A stretch of DNA of 8,859 nucleotides from Nitrospinota bacterium (lineage in GTDB: Bacteria > UBA8248 > JACPRG01). The stretch covers positions 1 to 8,859 of the forward strand of contig JASLXW010000144.1 of NCBI GenBank assembly GCA_030740135.1, in the 5' to 3' direction. The notes beneath the pieces are model-generated. The model did no database searches and was not told the origin of the DNA. It saw only the letters and a list, made by a program, of their open reading frames with translations. The position numbers were made by a program, and so were the translations under genes. Shown in pieces: positions 6,869 through 8,859 of the stretch. How positions within the stretch are numbered: position 1 is the stretch's first letter; each line of letters opens with the position of its first letter.

Positions 6869-6890
6869 GGGGTCAGACTCAATTTTCGAC
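6869..6890. repeat. Sequence resembling REP/IS-associated intergenic repeat
   Basis: Twelve bases after the methyltransferase stop is GGGGTCAGACTCAATTTTC followed by GAC. From memory, closely similar GGGGTCAGAC-type sequences recur beside REP-associated (Y1/IS200-like) transposases in many bacterial genomes. No transposase is present here, and a second copy was not found in this window. If real it is a remnant. Confidence 0.35.
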
Positions 6891-6937
6891 AGACGCACCT
6901 CTTTATGAATCAATAAGTTATGGTCGAGACAGAAGAA

Positions 6938-6979
6938 GCGGGAGGGCGCAGGGCCAACCGACCCTCGGCCCTCCCCCGC
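6938..6979 (-). terminator. Strong hairpin, likely terminator of the hydantoinase B/amidohydrolase transcript
   Basis: GCGGG-AGGGC (6938-6947) pairs with GCCCT-CC-CCCGC (6968-6979), with a two-base bulge. An inner AGGG/CCCT helix extends it, and the loop is about eight bases. On the minus strand it is followed by TTCTTCT, a pyrimidine run, about 100 bases beyond the amidohydrolase stop. On the plus strand no T-run follows, so it probably acts on the minus-strand transcript. Confidence 0.55.
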
Positions 6980-7079
6980 GAAGAGAACCACCGAGATCGG
7001 ATTACATCCGAATCAGCGCGACAGTCCTACCCAAACCGGTTTTCAGCACCCCGCCATCGCTCGATGCCGTAACGAAGCA

Positions 7080-8363
7080 CTACCCTGAAGAAGGAAACTC
7101 TTCCAACCCAAGGGGCTCCAACCCGCCGGAGCGCATGACTTGCCGTTCCGAGCGGGACTTCGCCGTGATCCGCCCGCCTTTGATGACGTACAGGCAATCC
7201 GGTCTCAGGCGGAAGGCGTTCCAAACGCTTTGCGTGTCGAGAACAACCATGTCCGCCCGATTCCCGACTTCGATTCCAAGGTCATCGACACCCATCGCGC
7301 GGGCCGCGTTGACCGTGATCATGTCATAGACCGTTTCGAGCTCCGCCGACGAGGTCAGATGGGCGGCGTGGGCCATGAACAACCCGACCTCCAACTGATC
7401 CATTTTCCCGAAGTTGTAGAACGGGTCCATCACGTCGTCCTGACCGCAGGAAACCGGGACGCCCGCTTCCAAAAGCTCTTTGACGCGGGTGAGCCCTCTC
7501 AGAATCGGCTGGGCGTTCAAACGGCCGCGCCCGCTCAGGCTGATGTGCGGATTGGAAACGATATGGATCCCCGCCTCGCGAATCATGCGAATCACCCTTG
7601 TGGCGTGAACGTCGTCGTAGACGCAAAGGGCCTCGACGTGACCCGCCGTGACCCGGCCGTCGAAACCGTCCCGGATGACCTTGTCCGCCAGAAATTCGAT
7701 GCTCCGCGACGTCGGGTCGTTGTTGTTGTCGATGAGCATGTGAATGTCCCGCCGGAACCGGTTGGCGATGTCGAATACGATGTCGATGTGCTTTCGCATG
7801 CTCTCGTCGGACCACTCGATCCACGGCAATCCGCCCACGTCGTCGGCGCCCATCTCCATCGCCCGAACCAGGAGGTCTTCGGTTCCCGGATCGCGGAGAA
7901 TCGCCTCCTGTGGAAAAGCGCACACCCGGATGTTCATGACCTCCGCGTATTTTTTCTTGACTTCGAGCGCCGCCTCGACCGGCCGGAGCCCCGCGATGGT
8001 GTCCACGTCGACAAACGCCCGGAGACAGGTGTGTCCGAAGGAGGCCGCCATCTCCACGATCCGGCTTCCGGATTCCATCAACTGCTCCGGCGTGTACTCC
8101 CGTTTGAGGGGAACGGTCTCGTCCAGCGCGTCATCCCACAAGCGCGGACGCGACCGGTCCATTTTTTCGGCGAGAAACGCCTTGTCCACATGGATGTGCG
8201 GATTCGCGAACGAGGCGGTGACGAGCCGGCCGGCCGCGTCGACCTCCTGCTCTCCCTTCTCCGCCGCCGTCTTTTCGATGGCCGCAATTCGTCCGCCGCG
8301 GACGCCGATATCATGAAGACCGTCGCGCCCGCGGAGGCGCGCGTTGCGAATGACCAGATCCAT
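7080..8363 (-). CDS. Cytosine-deaminase-like amidohydrolase (CodA/AtzC-related)
   Basis: This metal-dependent amidohydrolase has 427 residues from ATG 8363, or 429 from a GTG two codons earlier; GAGG lies five bases before the ATG, and the GTG overlaps that site. It should deaminate or hydrolyse a cyclic nitrogen compound in the cytoplasm. Numbered from the GTG, metal ligands are H58 and H60 (NPHIHVD), H210 (DIH), H244 (AGHVEAL) and D311/D312. The latter lie in GQDDVMDPFYNFG, which closely follows the cytosine deaminase segment GHDDVFDPWYPLG. The segment DIHMLIDNNNDPTSRSIE replaces the CodA-type HCDE, so the catalytic glutamate is absent at its usual place and D214 is the nearest acidic residue. 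Cytosine itself may therefore not be the substrate. The gene follows hydantoinase B on the same strand after 117 bases, suggesting joint use in degrading cyclic ureides or amides. Family assignment is firm; the substrate is unknown. Confidence 0.9.
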   Translation of the reverse strand: MDLVIRNARLRGRDGLHDIGVRGGRIAAIEKTAAEKGEQEVDAAGRLVTASFANPHIHVDKAFLAEKMDRSRPRLWDDALDETVPLKREYTPEQLMESGSRIVEMAASFGHTCLRAFVDVDTIAGLRPVEAALEVKKKYAEVMNIRVCAFPQEAILRDPGTEDLLVRAMEMGADDVGGLPWIEWSDESMRKHIDIVFDIANRFRRDIHMLIDNNNDPTSRSIEFLADKVIRDGFDGRVTAGHVEALCVYDDVHATRVIRMIREAGIHIVSNPHISLSGRGRLNAQPILRGLTRVKELLEAGVPVSCGQDDVMDPFYNFGKMDQLEVGLFMAHAAHLTSSAELETVYDMITVNAARAMGVDDLGIEVGNRADMVVLDTQSVWNAFRLRPDCLYVIKGGRITAKSRSERQVMRSGGLEPLGLEEFPSSG

Positions 8364-8422
8364 TTCCACCTCAGCGCTGTTGGAGCCCCGCGTGACTTGA
8401 CGCTCCCCGATTCCACCCGATG

Positions 8423-8451
8423 ATCATAATCCCGCATCGGGCGGATAAGAA
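8423..8451 (-). promoter_or_regulatory. Possible internal promoter before the amidohydrolase gene
   Basis: On the minus strand, TATGAT (8428-8423) matches a -10 box in 5 of 6 positions. TTCTTA (8451-8446) is a poor -35 box (3 of 6) at 17 bp. It lies in the 117-base gap after hydantoinase B and would give a leader of about 50 bases. The same gap holds a weak dyad, CGAAC/GTTCG (8459-8474), followed on the minus strand by TTCTTCTT. Partial termination and restart between the two genes is possible. Confidence 0.25.
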
Positions 8452-8480
8452 GAACGCCCGAACCCGGACGTTCGCCCGGC

Positions 8481-8859
8481 CTACTCCCCTCCCGATCCCG
8501 TTCCCGGGGACCGAAGCTCCCGCGTGGCCCGGACATCGGCTTCCAGTGTCTTCGGATCGACGACCACGCCATATTCTTCCCGGGCCGCCTCGATGGAGAG
8601 CAGCTCGTTCAGCACGTCCTCCCGCACCGCCTCGACGGATCTTTCGAAGGGGTCGCCGACGCCGCCCCCGCCGCTGGTCTTTCCGACGACGACGTCCCCC
8701 TTCTGATACTGGACCTGGGACATCGTCCGGAAATGGATCTGCTCCCCGTTCCTGCGGAAGTGAAGGTCGTGGTAGATCCCCTCCTTGCCGCCGTCCTGGC
8801 CGAAGGGTTTGAACTTCTGCCCGGAGCAGGTTCCCGTGTTGATGTAAACGCGGCCGCCT
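8481..8859 (-). CDS. Hydantoinase B / oxoprolinase family protein, C-terminal fragment (5' end outside window)
   Basis: The frame is open to the right edge, giving the last 125 residues of a protein usually 500-600 long. The visible part reads GGRVYINTGTCSGQKF, then a segment ending HFRTMSQVQYQKGDVVV. The family hallmark glycine stretch TSGGGGVGDPFERS follows. The end, VREDVLNELLSIEAAREEYGVVVDPKTLEADVRATRELR, carries the typical hydantoinase B finish (only parts diagnostic: EAAREEYGVV). With a HyuA partner such proteins carry out ATP-dependent hydrolysis of N-methylhydantoin, 5-oxoproline or acetone-type substrates; the partner would lie beyond the edge. An ATG at 8723 is internal. It is upstream of, and probably cotranscribed with, the amidohydrolase. 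Confidence 0.92.
   Translation of the reverse strand, partial: GGRVYINTGTCSGQKFKPFGQDGGKEGIYHDLHFRRNGEQIHFRTMSQVQYQKGDVVVGKTSGGGGVGDPFERSVEAVREDVLNELLSIEAAREEYGVVVDPKTLEADVRATRELRSPGTGSGGE

Noticed and set aside
7140..8423. Long plus-strand ORF of 427 residues
   Set aside because: It is the antisense shadow of the amidohydrolase, a common effect of GC-rich codon use. Its translation has no motifs.
8459..8474. CGAAC/GTTCG dyad as an SOS (LexA/DinR) box
   Set aside because: The spacing between GAAC and GTTC is six bases, not the four of the Bacillus-type box, and no damage-response gene is nearby.

Overview
This is a high-GC bacterial chromosomal segment. Most genes use mainly G- or C-ending codons and have Shine-Dalgarno starts. 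No tRNA, rRNA, CRISPR array or intact transposase was seen. The gene mix is a cobalamin-dependent methionine synthase with a reactivation domain, a flavin/F420-type PPOX-fold protein, and hydantoinase-B plus cytosine-deaminase-like catabolic enzymes. That suits a metabolically versatile free-living bacterium, for example a soil or marine member of Rokubacteria, NC10, Tectomicrobia or the deltaproteobacterial groups. The taxon is an inference from gene content only.

Layout. (1) 1-2634 (+): the C-terminal 877 residues of methionine synthase MetH, cut by the left edge. (2) 2741-3274 (-): an AhpD-like peroxidase-related protein whose frame is interrupted by one UGA exactly where the second cysteine of the CxxC active site should be. 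A compact hairpin with a GGUCU loop follows, as in bacterial SECIS elements. I read it as one 177-residue selenoprotein, not two ORFs or a pseudogene. (3) 3522-4409 (+): a metallo-beta-lactamase-fold hydrolase. (4) 4534-5847 (-): a PPOX-fold protein followed by an aldo/keto reductase, probably one transcript. A promoter candidate and a perfect hairpin lie in its leader. (5) 6207-6857 (+): a class I SAM methyltransferase with lower GC at third codon positions, next to a short sequence resembling REP/IS-associated repeats. It is probably a later acquisition. (6) 7080-8859 (-): a cytosine-deaminase-like amidohydrolase preceded by the C-terminus of hydantoinase B, cut by the right edge. A strong hairpin follows the pair.

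How the genes relate. No single pathway links the whole window. The MetH/AhpD and methyltransferase/amidohydrolase pairs converge. The AhpD/MBL and PPOX/methyltransferase pairs diverge, which places shared regulatory regions at 3275-3521 and 5848-6206. Hydantoinase B and the amidohydrolase plausibly act together on cyclic ureide or amide-type compounds. The AKR/PPOX pair is a small redox unit of unknown substrate. The most notable item is the selenocysteine-containing AhpD-like protein, which standard gene calling would split or truncate.
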